From contig OY757017.1 in the NCBI GenBank assembly GCA_963580285.1, positions 19,343,395 to 19,407,394 of the forward strand: a stretch of 64,000 bases of DNA, given 5' to 3'. The notes under the pieces were generated by a model, which saw only the letters and a program-made list of their open reading frames with translations, did no database searches and had not been told where the DNA came from. Position numbers and translations under genes: made by a program. Position 1 is the first letter of the stretch; each line of letters opens with the position of its first letter. This document shows, piece by piece, positions 21,013 through 32,000 of the stretch. Source of the DNA: Lucinisca nassula. Lineage: Eukaryota; Mollusca; Bivalvia; Lucinida; Lucinidae.

Positions 21013-21144
21013 TCTCGATAAATACCAAAAATACTTCATCTACTGTATTGAAAACATCAGAAAATTTCACTCGTGCTTCGCACTCGTAAAATTTCTGATG
21101 TTTCAAATGCACTCGCAGAAATATTTTTTGGTATTCATCTCGAA
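21013..21144. repeat. Foldback hairpin (family F2), copy 1
   Basis: The arms CTCGATAAATACCAAAAATA and TTTTTTGGTATTCATCTCGA are inverted. The inner arms AACATCAGAAAATTT / AAATTTCTGATGTTT meet at a GC-rich tip, CACTCGTGCTTCGCACTCGT. A second copy is at 22395-22517. Confidence 0.8.
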
Positions 21145-21653
21145 AGAGTAAATATCCTCCATTTACTCTATACTTCCACTATAGACGGTTTCAATGTTTT
21201 GACACGTGACCTACTGACCTTGTTTACATGCCATTGCGCATGCGCAAAATTACTTTTCCTTTTGATAACGATCTTTCGTGGTTGGCAAAAAGCCCTGGTT
21301 CCATATAAACACATTGTAAAAAGGTTTGATATTACGGGCATATTTAAGTTGACTGTCACAGAAATCGATCGAATTACAATATAAATGTGTAGATAAATAT
21401 ATTTTAGAGTTCATTCATACAACTTCCGCGTTTATTCATTCGTTTTGCGCATTTTTATTACAAATAATTAAGACCGTCCCGCCTCGTTACCTGCATAAGT
21501 TTAACAGGTAATTTAATCACCAAAACATCCTCAAATCTTCTAGAAACCAATAATTACTAGCCAAGACATGTCTATTGTAAAAGTTTAAAGGTTAATTTTG
21601 TCGTTTTGATTCCAAACAAAATACAAGTTTAGAGAAATAACATCGTATTAACA

Positions 21654-21806
21654 ATGGCGATAAACGGCCAAAGACGTTTTTTGCCAACCACCGGTAAGTC
21701 CCGGCAAATAGTATTATTGAGTGATGACGTGGTGTTTGGATGTGTCTACAGTGCAGTTCTTTTATCCGAGCCGATACCGGGTCTTGAAAAATTGATACGA
21801 GAGTGA
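21654..21806 (+). other. Short ORF (50 codons), unrecognised; possible exon, weak
   Basis: ATG at 21654 opens a 50-codon frame starting MAINGQRRFLPTTGKSRQIV, with the stop at 21804-21806. After ACC there is an ACCGGTAAGT stretch that would fit a splice donor. No family is recognised, and there is no upstream promoter signal or downstream acceptor I can defend. The segment TTTTTTGCCAACCACC is also inverted at 21278-21291 (GTGGTTGGCAAAAA), which suggests it belongs to a repeat. Confidence 0.15.
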
Positions 21807-21924
21807 CCTATTAAGCTTGATTCGCCGAAACTAACTAGTCTAACACAGAAAGCTTAATACAATCTTGCGTGCGTTCTTTGTTTCCAAAGACAACATTTTT
21901 AGCCTTATTTAATGCTTCACATTA

Positions 21925-22192
21925 CCGTGCTACATAGTGCATTTTTTTTAAAAAATGGCTACTTTTCTGATGAAAATCAGTGATATTTTTATTATTGATA
22001 CTGCAAATATAGGTTGTGTGTGCTCGTTAGAACCGCCTCAATGAGGCGGTTCTAACGAGTACCCACGACCTATGTCTTGGAACAGAAATAAGAAAAATAA
22101 GGTTTACCCCTGTAAACCCCATTTTTCTCTAAATAAATTGGGGTTTAGGGGGTGGTCATTTCACTGACTTGTTCACGTTATGATCTGAATTT
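21925..22192. mobile_element. Hairpin MITE, H family (second subfamily)
   Basis: Subterminal CATAGTGCATTTTTTTT, TTTTCTGATGAAAATCAGTG, the central palindrome TTAGAACCGCC(TCAATGA)GGCGG with CACGACCTATGTC arm, then CCCCTGTAAACCCC, AATTGGGGTTTAGGGGG and GACTTGTTCACGT. The same subfamily is at 43770 and 53435. Confidence 0.75.
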
Positions 22193-22394
22193 TCGTACCA
22201 AAACGTTTTTATAACCTTCTCGAGGCATTGTTTATGGAAGGCCTGTTTTGTCTTTTATGATAGATATTCTTTATAAATTGCAGCCTAATGTAAGTTTGTG
22301 TTTTATATTTTTCGATATTTTCATTGTTTTATTACTAGTCTGCTTTGTCCTCTTTGATATACAAGTACATGTATATAGAGGATATTTATTTTTT

Positions 22395-22517
22395 GAGATG
22401 GATACCAAAAATATTTCTTCGAGTGTGTTGAAAACATCCGAATTTTTCACGAGCGCGAAGCACTAGTAAAAATTCGAATGCTTTCAACAGAAGAGATGAA
22501 ATACTTTTGGTATCCAC
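22395..22517. repeat. Foldback hairpin (family F2), copy 2
   Basis: GAGATGGATACCAAAAATAT is inverted at ATACTTTTGGTATCC. The inner arms GAAAACATCCGAATTTTT / AAAAATTCGAATGCTTTC surround the tip CACGAGCGCGAAGCACTAGT. Confidence 0.8.
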
Positions 22518-22981
22518 AGAAAATACTAAGTTTTCTTTTTAGGACATGGTAATTGATCGAGCGTATCGTACGTCACAATTTCGACCTGGCTATGACGTCA
22601 CAACTGTCAGTTTCAAAACATTAACAGATCGCCATTTTGAATACATCATATTTTTTTACAGTTAAAAAAGTACTTTTCAAGGTATTTTACAGAATTATTT
22701 TGTCGAAAACATATGACTTTTGGCGAGGAAAAGTAGTCCGGGCTGCTACTGTGAAAATATCAAGGTAATGTTATTTTTCACGGTGTGAAAATATCATATA
22801 TCTTTTTTTTTTTTTTTTCTGATATGCATTGATTTCACTCCAAAGTATAAAATAAATATTTTTATAAGTTTATGGGTTGTTGATTCATTTTATAGTTTCG
22901 AAAGCTTGCTTCTCAGACAAGTGTGCTTTGGGATCATGCATAAAGGACTAGGGATGACATTTCTTAAGATGCCAAGTAGTT

Positions 22982-23757
22982 GACTTTATCAGTTACCCCC
23001 TATATTATTTGCATTGTAGCACATCGACCTGGTAAAGATATGCTATCTAAGGACAACTGAGCTTTATCAGGTCAACGTAAAATTGCAGTTTTATGAATGA
23101 ACCGGACTGCTGGAAAAATGACAAAAATGTAATTGTTACTGGAAAACATGGAAACATTACTTGAAATAAATATCAAAGGAAAACTATTGTCTGCTGATAC
23201 TAAATATATCGATCGCCGGAATGTTGTGATTCACTGAGTACCATCGATAACTGATCGTAAATTGCTTATTAAAGAGTGTACAAGGGGATAAACTGATAAA
23301 TAGAATACCAGACTCGTGTCATTTGATATCAAGTTTATCAAGCTCGGCTTCGAGAACGCATGTAGAATCGCTCGGCAAGCCTCGCGATTCTACAAGCGTT
23401 CTCGAAGCCTTGCCTAGTAAACTTGATATCAGGGAACACGAACCTGATATTCTCTATGTCCTAAGGCAGTAGTTCCTTCGCATTTTTCTTGGTCAAATAG
23501 AGAATGCCAGAGTCGTATCTCAAAGCCGAGCCTAATAAACCTGATATCAAAAGCTACGAATCTGGTATTCTATTTATCAGTTAATCTCCTTGTACACTCT
23601 TACAGTTTTGCCAATTTTTCCAGTAGTCCAGTTCATAGAGTTCATAGAAGTGCAATGTCATGTTGGCCTGATAAAGCTCACTTGTTCTGAGATAGCATAT
23701 CTTTATCAGGTGAATGTGTAACATTGCAATTAATGTAAGGGGTAACTGATAAGGTCA
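22982..23757. mobile_element. 776-bp foldback element (family F3) with hairpin core
   Basis: The outer arms GACTTTATCAGTTACCCCCT and GGGGTAACTGATAAGGTC are inverted. Within them AAAGATATGCTATCT and GCTTTATCAGG recur inverted, then TAGAATACCAGACTCGTGTC / GGTATTCTATTTATCAGT, then a tight hairpin at 23325-23430 with the tip CTCGGCAAGCCTCG. Partial copies follow at 23758-23880 and 23968-24466. No open frame. It looks like a non-autonomous foldback transposon. Confidence 0.7.
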
Positions 23758-23967
23758 GATTCGTATCTTTTAATATCAAGTTTATCAGGCAAGGCTTCGA
23801 GAACACTTGTAGAATCGCGACGCTTGATAAAGCACACTTTTCCTGAGGTAGCATCTCTTTATCAGGTCAAGGTGTTACAATGCAATTGATATTTGGGAAA
23901 CCAATAATAAGTAATTCTATTCTTTCCGTGACTTGAGCTGCTTCACTACAATAACACTCCCGTGTGC

Positions 23968-24466
23968 TAATATGGCGTTTTATCAGTCACCCCCTATATA
24001 GATTGCATTGTAACTCATTGACCTGATAAAGATATGCTATCTCGGGACAAGTGAGCTTTATCACGTCAACGTGACACTGCATTTTTTTAATGAAGCGGAC
24101 AAGCGGCAAAAATAGCCAAAACGTTACTATTACAAGAAAAAATGGAAAAATTAAATTGAAAAAAAAAAAAAAGATCAAAAGAAAAATAACGGTCAGCTAA
24201 AATAAAATATACTGACCGATTATATTCCGCGCCGGAATGTTGGGACGCACTGAGGACAATCGATAACTGATCGTAAATTGCATATTTGAAGAGTTTACAT
24301 GGGGGGGGGGGGGGTTAACTGATAAATAGAATACCAGATTCGTGTCATTTGATATCAAGCTTATCAGGCTCGGCTTCGAAAACGCATGTAGAATCGCTCG
24401 GCAAGCCTCGCGATTCTACAAGCGTTCTCGAAGCCTTGCCTGATAAACTTGATATCAAAAGACACG
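23968..24466. mobile_element. F3 foldback, second partial copy
   Basis: Repeats the left arm (TTTATCAGTCACCCCCTATA, AAAGATATGCTATCTCGGGA, CGATAACTGATCGTAAATTG) and the core hairpin at 24351-24456 with the same CTCGGCAAGCCTCG tip. The right arm is lost. A 14-base G run at 24301 interrupts it. Confidence 0.7.
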
Positions 24467-24507
24467 AACCTGGTATTCTCTTTTTGCATATCTCTAGGAC
24501 TAGCATT

Positions 24508-24569
24508 TTTTTTTTTTTTTTTTTTTTTTCAGATAAAAGTGTTTTTTTTTTTTTTTTTTTTTTTTTTTT
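24508..24569. repeat. Two long T runs
   Basis: T runs of 21 bases and about 28 bases separated by CAGATAAAAGTG. Open frames through them are low-complexity artefacts on both strands. Confidence 0.85.
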
Positions 24570-24576
24570 CATCATA

Positions 24577-24851
24577 TAACGTCATATAACGTCGTTGTTA
24601 TTTGACGGATAACGTCATGGCATAAAATCATATGACCACACGTGTAATAATATAATGTTATTAACCAAGTAATTTCGTAATGGTCCTGTTACAGATCGGA
24701 GGCCTGCTATATTTGCCCGAGGCCTAATGTTGAGGGCCAATTCAGCTGACCAAGGACCTGTAACAGGGCCAATACGAAATTACTTGGTTAATGACAATTT
24801 TATTGATTAACTTCAATAAAGGGTGGTATTGATCCTTTTTTTTTTTTTTTT

Positions 24852-24883
<32 letters not shown>

Positions 24884-25135
24884 TTTTCAGACTGGCCCTT
24901 CTTTTCTCGTATTAACCCTTTTTTCCCGTATTGACCCTCTTTTCCGTGTCATTTATAGCTTGTAGGCAACTTTGGCTATATAAACGCTTTTCTATTGTGG
25001 TCTAAAAAAGCATTGTTGACACGGACGTCGACATGGCGTTACTTAAGCCCGCCAAAGTGTAATTACACGTGTGATCATACGATTTTTATTACTTGACGTT
25101 ATCAACTGCTTATCAACGACGTCATATGTTAAATT
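24577..25135. mobile_element. Foldback/MITE with about 75-bp imperfect inverted ends
   Basis: Left end ATATAACGTCATATAACGTC...AATCATATGACCACACGTGT; right end CACGTGTGATCATACGATTT...AACGACGTCATATGTT, inverted. Nested inside is a hairpin at 24658-24794 with arms ATTAACCAAGTAATTTCGTA / TACGAAATTACTTGGTTAAT and another T tract. No coding frame. A diverged half-copy lies at about 25375-25600. Confidence 0.6.
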
Positions 25136-25306
25136 GAGAATTTTACATGAGTGTCCGTGTATTATTGAATTTATTAAACGAGTTGAGGAAAATGGATAAA
25201 ATGCGAGGCTTCGCCGAGCCTTTTATCCGTTTTTCCTCAATGAGTTCAATAAATTAGATAATGCATGAGCACGAATGCAAAATTCTGTTTATCATATGAC
25301 ATTTAG
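25125..25306. repeat. Long hairpin with GCTTCGCC tip
   Basis: GTCATATGTTAAATTGAGAA is inverted at TTCTGTTTATCATATGAC. The inner arms GAGTTGAGGAAAATGGATAA / TTTATCCGTTTTTCCTCAAT close on a GCGAGGCTTCGCCGAGCC tip. The outer few bases overlap the previous foldback. Confidence 0.75.
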
Positions 25307-25683
25307 AACGCATAATTCACGATTTTTGTACAAAAATGTCAGAATTCCGTCATTAGTAACCGCGAAAACGCGACGTCGTTAATGGCGTTGTACGTATAAC
25401 GTTGCGGGACCTGTCTAACTAATTTGCATATTTAATCCACTAGTGGAATACAGTATTTATTGTATGACATCATTACACTCTTAGATAAAAAAGATAATCA
25501 TGATAAAAATGATATGACCATACGTGTAATAACACATGGTTACTGGCGCGTAACGTCATCATGACGCCGTCTGTGACAACCCTGTGGTTTCTTTTGAACT
25601 TCTTTGGCGATAAAATATGAATAAAAGTCATGATAAACAGTATCTTACACTCGTGGTAATTTCATAGCACGACCACTACACAA

Positions 25684-25730
25684 AGGGGTAGGGAGGTTGT
25701 GAGGTGAGAATGGGGGGGGTGGGGGGGGGG
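25684..25730. repeat. G-rich tract, quadruplex-capable
   Basis: Several G runs of 3 to 10 bases in about 45 bp (GGGGTAGGG ... TGGGGGGGGTGGGGGGGGGG). It fits the G-quadruplex pattern on the plus strand. It may also be a place of assembly error. Confidence 0.7.
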
Positions 25731-25810
25731 CGTATTCTGAGTCATAGAGAAATCATCATATAGCTATTTAAAAACGTTAGAGAGGTTTCCTGATTTTATC
25801 TTTAAAAGGT

Positions 25811-25912
25811 ATGCTGTGTGTACTCATTAGAATCGCCTCAATGAGGCGATTCTAATGCTGTGTGTACTCATTAAAATCGCCTCAATGAGGCGATTCTAAT
25901 GAGTACACACAA
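25811..25912. repeat. H-core palindrome with a repeated left arm
   Basis: ATGCTGTGTGTACTCATTAG + AATCGCC(TCAATGA)GGCGATT is followed by a second ATGCTGTGTGTACTCATTAA + AATCGCC and the full right arm ending GAGTACACACAAT. One arm is therefore tandemly duplicated. The core matches the H family, but the arms differ (TGTGTGTACTC instead of GTGGGTACTC), as at 51189. Confidence 0.8.
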
Positions 25913-25980
25913 TAAACCTTTATTTTATAGAAGATTCTGAATTCCCCATTATTCCTTATAACCTGGTGCTATGGTAAAAA

Positions 25981-26152
25981 GAAGCCTCCGTGGTGCAGTG
26001 GTTAAGCTACTCGCCTTAAGCTAAACCAGCGATGGCAGGATCGGTCCCGGACTTTTCCAGACTTTCGGATGAGTCTTTAAACCGAGGTCCCGTCTCCGTA
26101 TGACCTTAGCTGTTGGTTGGACGTAAAACTCAAACACTAATTCACTAACTAA
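25981..26152 (+). mobile_element. SINE B, full length
   Basis: The head is GAAGCCTCCGTGGTGCAGTG (A box) and the B box is CAGGATCGGTCCCGG. The body is AGACTTTCGGATGAGTCTTT, AAACCGAGGTCCCGTCTCCG, and the tail GACGTAAAACTCAAACACTAA. CTATGGTAAAAA before it and CTATGGTTAAAC after it are a likely, slightly decayed duplication. Confidence 0.85.
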
Positions 26153-26253
26153 CTATGGTTAAACCTCAATAAATCGAACGATCCTCATCTCGAAACTGTT
26201 CATGGTCCCAAAAGTATTCGAGGTACATGTATCCAAGTAAAAAGTCTCCCTGC

Positions 26254-26629
26254 TAAGGCTGGTACGATTAATCGTATAATCGATTAATCGATCGATAAAT
26301 TCCACAAACATGATTATCATTTCTGATTTGCTTTTAATCGATTACTTGATAGGTACAAATTACTACCCAAAGTTATGCCTAAAATAGCTGGATGAGTGGC
26401 AAACAGTGTAGACCCAGATGCGATCTACATCTGGGTCTACACTGTTTGCTCAGGCCTGTCTGTTCAAATGTACATGTGGTAAAGTGCAACATATGGTAAG
26501 AGTCATGCTCAGACAGAAAGCCAGACAGGTAAAATTATGACAAAAACCGTAGCGATAACTAATCGATTATCGATCGCAATGGCAGGACTGATAATCGATT
26601 ATCTTTCCAGCTCCGATTAGCCAGCCCTA
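26254..26629. mobile_element. hAT-like MITE, copy 2, with 8-bp target duplication
   Basis: Same family as 1271-1662: TAAGGCTGGTACGATTAATC at the left and CCAGCCCTA at the right. CTCCCTGC (26246-26253) and CTCCCTGT (26630-26637) are 8-bp flanks with one mismatch. The P palindrome in the middle (26399-26449) is shorter than in copy 1. It is inserted at the edge of the 253-bp array. Confidence 0.85.
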
Positions 26630-26637
26630 CTCCCTGT

Positions 26638-29592
26638 CCTACACCGTAGTGTAGTTTATATTTTTTTAATGTCCTTTGGAATCATTGGTTCCATTTTGGA
26701 ATTCAGAAAATATTTGAGGGCCACTGATGATGCTTAAATAGCTAGCTAGTCTGGCCCAGAAAACATGTACACGCCATATTTTCCAGTTCTGTGGTGTATT
26801 CCTTCCTTCCAAAGGAACATATCTTTCTAGAACATATTTGACGTCGCTACTGCTGTTGTCTGGGCATGTGCGGCCGTAAAATGTCTGTCTGTCCTACATC
26901 ATAGTATAGGTTATATCTTCCTGCCCTTTTGGGATCATTGATTCCATTGTGGAATTTAGAAAATATTTGAGGGCCACTGATGAGGCTTAAATAGCTAGCT
27001 AGTCTGGCCCAGAAAACATGTACACTCCATATTTTCCAGTCCTGTGGTGTATTCCTTTCTTCCAAAGGAACATATCTTTCTAGAACATATTTGACGTCGC
27101 TACTGCTGTTGTCTGGGAATGTGCGTTCGTAAAATGTCTGTCTGTCCTACATCATAGTATAGTTTATATTTTCTTGTCCTTTTGGGATCATTGTTTCCAT
27201 TGTGGAATTTAGAAAACATTTGAAGGCCTGATGAGGCTTAAATAGCTAGCTAGTCTGGCACAGAAAACATGTACACTCAATATTTTCCAGTTCTGTGGTG
27301 TGTTCCTTCCTTCCAAAGGAACATATCTTTCTAGAACATATTTGACGTCGCTATTGCTGTTGTCTGGGAATGTGCGTCCGTAAAATGTCTGTCTGTCCTA
27401 CATCATAGTATAGTTTATATTTTCTTGTCCTTTTGGGATCATTGATTCCATTGTGGAAGTTAGAAAATATTTGAGGGCCACTGATGAGGCTTAAATAGCT
27501 AGCTAGTCTGGCCCAGAAAACATGTACACTCCATATTTTCCAGTCCTGTGGTGTATTCCTTTTTTCCAAAGGAACATATCTTTCTAGAACATATTTGACG
27601 TCGCTACTGCTGTTGTCTGGGAATGTGCGTCCGTAAAATGTCTGTCTGTCCTACATCATAGTATAGTTTATATTTTCTTGTCCTTTTGGGATCATTGTTT
27701 CCATTGTGGAATTTAGAAAATATTTGAGGGTCACTGATGAGGCTTAAATAGCTAGCTAGTCTGGCACAGAAAACATGTACACTCAATATTTTCCAGTTCT
27801 GTGGTGTGTTCCTTCCTTCCAAAGGAACATATCTTTCTAGAACATATTTGACGTCGCTTCTGCTGTTGTCTGGGATGTGGCCGTAAAATGTCTGTCTGTC
27901 CTCCATCATAGTATAGTTTATATTTTCTTGTCCTTTTGGGATCATTGATTCCATTAAGGAATTTTAAAAATATTTGAGGGCCACTGATGAGCCTTAAATA
28001 GCTAGCTAGTCTGGCCCAGAAAACATGTACACTCCATATTTTCCAGTCCTGTGATGTATTCCTTTCTTCCAAAGGAACATATCTTTCTAGAACATATTTG
28101 ACGTCGCTACTGCTGTTGTCTGGGAATGTGCGGCCGTAAAATGTCTGTCTGTCCTACATCATAGTATAGGTTATATCTTCTTGCCCTTTTGGGATCATTG
28201 ATTCCATTGTGGAATTTAGAAAATATTTGAGGGCCACTGATGAGGCTTAAATAGCTAGCTAGTCTGGCCCAGAAAACATGCACACTCCATATTTTCCAGT
28301 CCTGTGGTGTATTCCTTTCTTCCAAAGGAACATATCTTTCTAGAACATATTTGACGTCGCTACTGCTGTTGTCTGGGAATGTGCGGCCGTAAAATGTCTG
28401 TCTGTCCTACATCATAGTATAGTTTATATTTTCTTGTCCTTTTGGGATCATTGATTCCATTGTGGAATTTAGAAAATATTTGAGGGCCACTGATGAGGCT
28501 TAAATAGCTAGCTAGTCTGGCACAGAAAACATGTACACTCCATATTTTCCAGTCCTGTGGTGTATTCCATTCTTCCAAAGGAACATATCTTTCTAGAACA
28601 TACTTGACATCGCTACTGCTGTTGTCTGGGAATGTGCGTCCGTAAAATGTCTGTCTGTCCTACATCATAGTATAGGTTATATCTTCTTGCCCATTTGGGA
28701 TGATTGATTCCATTGTGGAATTTAGAAAATATTTGAGGGCCACTGATGAGCCTTAAATAGCTAGCTAGTCTGGCCCAGAAAACATGTACACTCCATATTT
28801 TCCAGTCCTGTGATGTATTCCTTTCTTCCAAAGGAACATATCTTTCTAGAACATATTTGACGTCGCTACTGCTGTTGTCTGGGAATGTGCGGCCGTAAAA
28901 TGTCTGTCTGTCCTACATCATAGTATAGGTTATATCTTCTTGCCCTTTTGGGATCATTGATTCCATTGTGGAATTTAGAAAATATTTGAGGGCCACTGAT
29001 GAGGCTTAAATAGCTAGCTAGTCTGGCCCAGAAAACATGCACACTCCATATTTTCCAGTCCTGTGGTGTATTTCTAGAACACATTTGACGTCGCTACTGC
29101 TGTTGTCTGGGAATGTGCGTCCGTAAAATGTCTGTCTGTCCTACATCATAGTATAGTTTATATTTTCTTGTCCTTTTGGGATCATTGTTTCCATTGTGGA
29201 ATTTAGAAAATATTTGAGGGTCACTGATGAGGCTTAAATAGCTAGCTAGTCTGTCACAGAAAACATGTACACTCAATATTTTCCAGTTCTGTGGTGTGTT
29301 CCTTCCTTCCAAAGGAACATATCTTTCTAGAACATATTTGACGTCGCTTCTGCTGTTGTCTGGGATGTGGCCGTAAAATGTCTGTCTGTCCTCCATCATA
29401 GTATAGTTTATATTTTCTTGTCCTTTTGGGATCATTGATTCCATTAAGGAATTTTAAAAGTATTTGAGGGTCACTGATGAGGCCTAAATGGCTGAAACAA
29501 GCTAGTCTGGCCCAGGAAACATGTACACTCCATATTTTCCAGTCCTGTGGTGTATTCCTTGCTTCCAAAGGATAACCCTTTCTAGAAATATT
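26638..29592. repeat. 253-bp tandem array (about 11.7 copies)
   Basis: The unit carries CTACTGCTGTTGTCTGGGAA, CCGTAAAATGTCTGTCTGTC, TTTTGGGATCATTGATTCC, TAAATAGCTAGCTAGTCTGG, CATGTACACTCCATATTTTC and TTCCAAAGGAACATATC. Spacing is 253 bp over most of the array, with one 228-bp unit near 29.07 kb. Larger blocks of two units recur (27604-27954 resembles 29094-29444). A repeated 72-codon minus-strand frame in every unit is a by-product; other parts of the unit contain stops. Part of the unit matches the dispersed T family at 10.45 and 57.8 kb. Confidence 0.95.
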
Positions 29593-29892
29593 AGAGTGTA
29601 ATTAACTCGCTGTCTAAATGCCAACAAGCATGGAAATTGTCATATTTATGAAGCGTGCAGCGCTGCCAGCAAATTGGTAGACCAGAACTTAACAAACATT
29701 GAACCTGAACCGCAATTGGGATATAACTGGGAAAATACGCCTTTCATCTTCCAATGGAATGAAAAGTGGATTATCGAACATCCAAATTTTTCGTATTTCT
29801 TTATTAGACAAACATTCCATCTACTCTTTACCGTTTTTTTTTTTTTTTTTTTTTTTGTTTTTGTTTTTGTTTTTCAAACAAATAGCTGAATA
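29593..29892. other. No identifiable gene; pyrimidine tract at 29834-29875
   Basis: AT-rich sequence with a T run followed by GTTTTT repeats. Two overlapping open frames owe their length to the tract. I see no family resemblance. Confidence 0.5.
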
Positions 29893-30207
29893 CATCACGA
29901 AAACACGCCTATATAATTTTGACCCCCTTGAACCCCACTTTTATAAAGTAAAACTGTGGTTTCCGGATATCTTATTTTTCTTATTTCTGCTTTAAAATAT
30001 AGATTGTGGGTACTCGTTAGAACCGCCTCGATGAAATATAGATTGTGGCTACTCGTTAGAACCGCCTCGATGAGGCGGTTCTAACGGGTGCCCACAATCT
30101 ATATTTGGAGCAGAAATAAGAAAAATATCACAATTTTTCATAATTAGATTTCATTTTTTTCGGCGCTAAAGGTGGCAATGTATTTGTATAGGCGTGTTTG
30201 CGTAATG
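29893..30207. mobile_element. Hairpin MITE, H family, with internal duplication
   Basis: Ends CATCACGAAAACACGCC and GGCGTGTTTGCGTAATG. The left arm GAAATATAGATTGTGG(C/G)TACTCG + TTAGAACCGCCTCGATG is duplicated in tandem (about 29990-30033 and 30033-30070), as if replication slipped at the hairpin. Confidence 0.8.
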
Positions 30208-30461
30208 AATTACCCCTTATTATCCTCTATTTCCTAACAAAGAAATGAGAAAGGGCCAGTGCTGCATCATCCGACTTAATTTGTCAAAATCTTCTGGTTC
30301 TGTCTAACATAAGCATTTTATCATGTTCAATATCTTGTTTTTTCTATCTTTATCTAATAACACGCTCATGGCTATTGATGGACGTTTTCCCAATCATTTA
30401 AAACTGATATTATGCTGTCCTTGTCTCTACATTTTCAATGCCCGTAGCGCAGCTGATAGTG

Positions 30462-30766
30462 ATGTGTTTGTTTCATTTGGGGGTTTAACGTCCCCGTCAA
30501 CACTATTTAGGTCATTTTGGAGACGTTGCTTCCAATTCTGTGGGACTTTTATTCGACTTTGAGATGAAATGACATCTCAAGGTCTGCTGCCCAATGAAAC
30601 CAAAAGGGTTTATATGAATGGATGGTCCGACTCGCACCACTTTGCCTGGGCAGGCTAAGTCCTTCTAAGCGGTTTACCAGTACTCGTGTGCGCGATCGGT
30701 TTCGGCTCTGCGTGGAAGCATCATGCAGCCCAAACTATTTCTTCAAGCCCCGATAAGCGGGGGCCA
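30462..30766 (-). mobile_element. SINE V, full length, 11-bp target duplication
   Basis: Tail GGGGTTTAACGTCCCCGTC to head-side GCATCATGCAGCCCAAAC and GGGGGCC. AGCTGATAGTG is duplicated at 30451-30461 and 30767-30777. Confidence 0.88.
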
Positions 30767-30789
30767 AGCTGATAGTGGTATGTTTTGGA

Positions 30790-31010
30790 TTAACTAAATT
30801 CATTCGGGAAATCCTAAAACGGGTCAATGGCGAACAGTTAAAGCCCAGTTCAGACGCCGAGTTCTGCGGCGTCTGAACTGGGCCTTAACTGTATGCAAAA
30901 TAGTATTTTCTGTATAAATTTCTACACATAACTGATCCTGTCACACCCTAATTTTGAAATGAACTCCTGCTGTGTATAAGGTGGAAGATTCCATTCAGTA
31001 CAAAATGAAC
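30790..31010. mobile_element. Degenerate TTAA-type MITE (family R) with palindrome P
   Basis: TTAA at 30790-30793, then CGGGAAATCCTAAAACGGGT, the P palindrome (30830-30896) and the right half CTGTCACACCCTAATTTTG...GATTCCATTCAGTACAAAAT. The intact model of this family is at 61231-61458. The right TTAA is mutated. Confidence 0.65.
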
Positions 31011-31144
31011 TAGAGCAAGCGACCAGTGGTCACGTATACCCCCGGCCAGCGCCACCCTAATATATCTTTCGAGCTTGTATGTAATATGGAAGCTATAAGA
31101 ATCTATAAATGGGCAACATAAAATTTCTAAATGGACCAAGAGAG

Positions 31145-31735
31145 TAAGGGTATCAAAGTTACTGAAGGGATGGGGGCATCAATGTTACTAAAGCAGCAGG
31201 GTGGGGTATGCATCAATGAAATCTTTGGACTGGTATGCAACATCGATGCAAGTATCATTTGAATTTGTCTTAGAGTTTAGAACATACAGACATTTATAAA
31301 CTTTGTCATAAAACTTTAACCGAATGTAAAAGTTTTAAGTTCGTGACCTTGAGGTCAAGATCACAGTGCGTGGGGGAAGGGACATGCACCACGAAATCTT
31401 TGGACTGGTATGCAACAGTGATGCAAGTATTAACTGAATTTGTCTCAGAATTTAGCACATACAGGCATCGATAAACTTTGTCATAAAACTTTAACCAAAG
31501 TCTGTGACCTTGACCTCAAGGTTACTGTGGCGGATGGGATATGCATCAATGAAAGTTTTAGACCAGTATGCAACTTCGGTGTAAGTATCAACCAAATCTA
31601 CCAAAGGGTTCAGAAGATACAATCTCTTAGAAACTTTGACGCAAAACTTTAACCAAAATGTTTATGGACGGACGGACAAACGGCAGGACGAAAACTATAT
31701 ACCCCCATAGCATACATCGTATGCCGGCGGTATAA
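31145..31735. repeat. Dispersed element with three 145-180-bp internal repeats
   Basis: GGACTGGTATGCAAC, AAACTTTGTCATAAAACTTT and GTGACCTTGA recur three times. The right end is GACGGACGGACAAACGG followed by a small hairpin, TATACCCCC...GGCGGTATA. It has the shape of a short element with a repeated core, but its class is unknown. Confidence 0.55.
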
Positions 31736-31740
31736 TGAAA

Positions 31741-31937
31741 TTAACCCATATGTGACAATGGAATATTCTACCTACTAAGTTTGGAGTGTTCCATTTTCAA
31801 TTATAGGGGTGTCAGGTTGATTTTGTGTAATGTAAGTTGCACAAAAATGTAAATGCTTTGGGCACACTGTGTAGACCCAGATCAGACGCCGCGTTCTGTG
31901 CCAATGTCAAAAAAGGGCCGCTATGCATATATGAGCT
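31741..31937. mobile_element. TTAA-type MITE, right end decayed
   Basis: TTAACCCATATGTGACAATG, CCATTTTCAATTATAGGGGT, the left half of palindrome P (GTAGACCCAGATCAGACG), then GTCAAAAAAGGGCCGCTATG. It aligns with the intact copy at 55532-55760 except for loss of the right palindrome arm and the terminal TTAA. Confidence 0.75.
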
Positions 31938-32000
31938 AGTGTAGAAGAAATAGCCTTAGGTACAGCTGAATCATTACAGTTAGGCAAGGTCTGCTGTCCT

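Noticed and set aside
26847..29568. Repeated 72-116-codon minus-strand frames
   Set aside because: They are one frame of the 253-bp tandem unit. Each copy ends at a stop at the same place and there is no domain or splice pattern.
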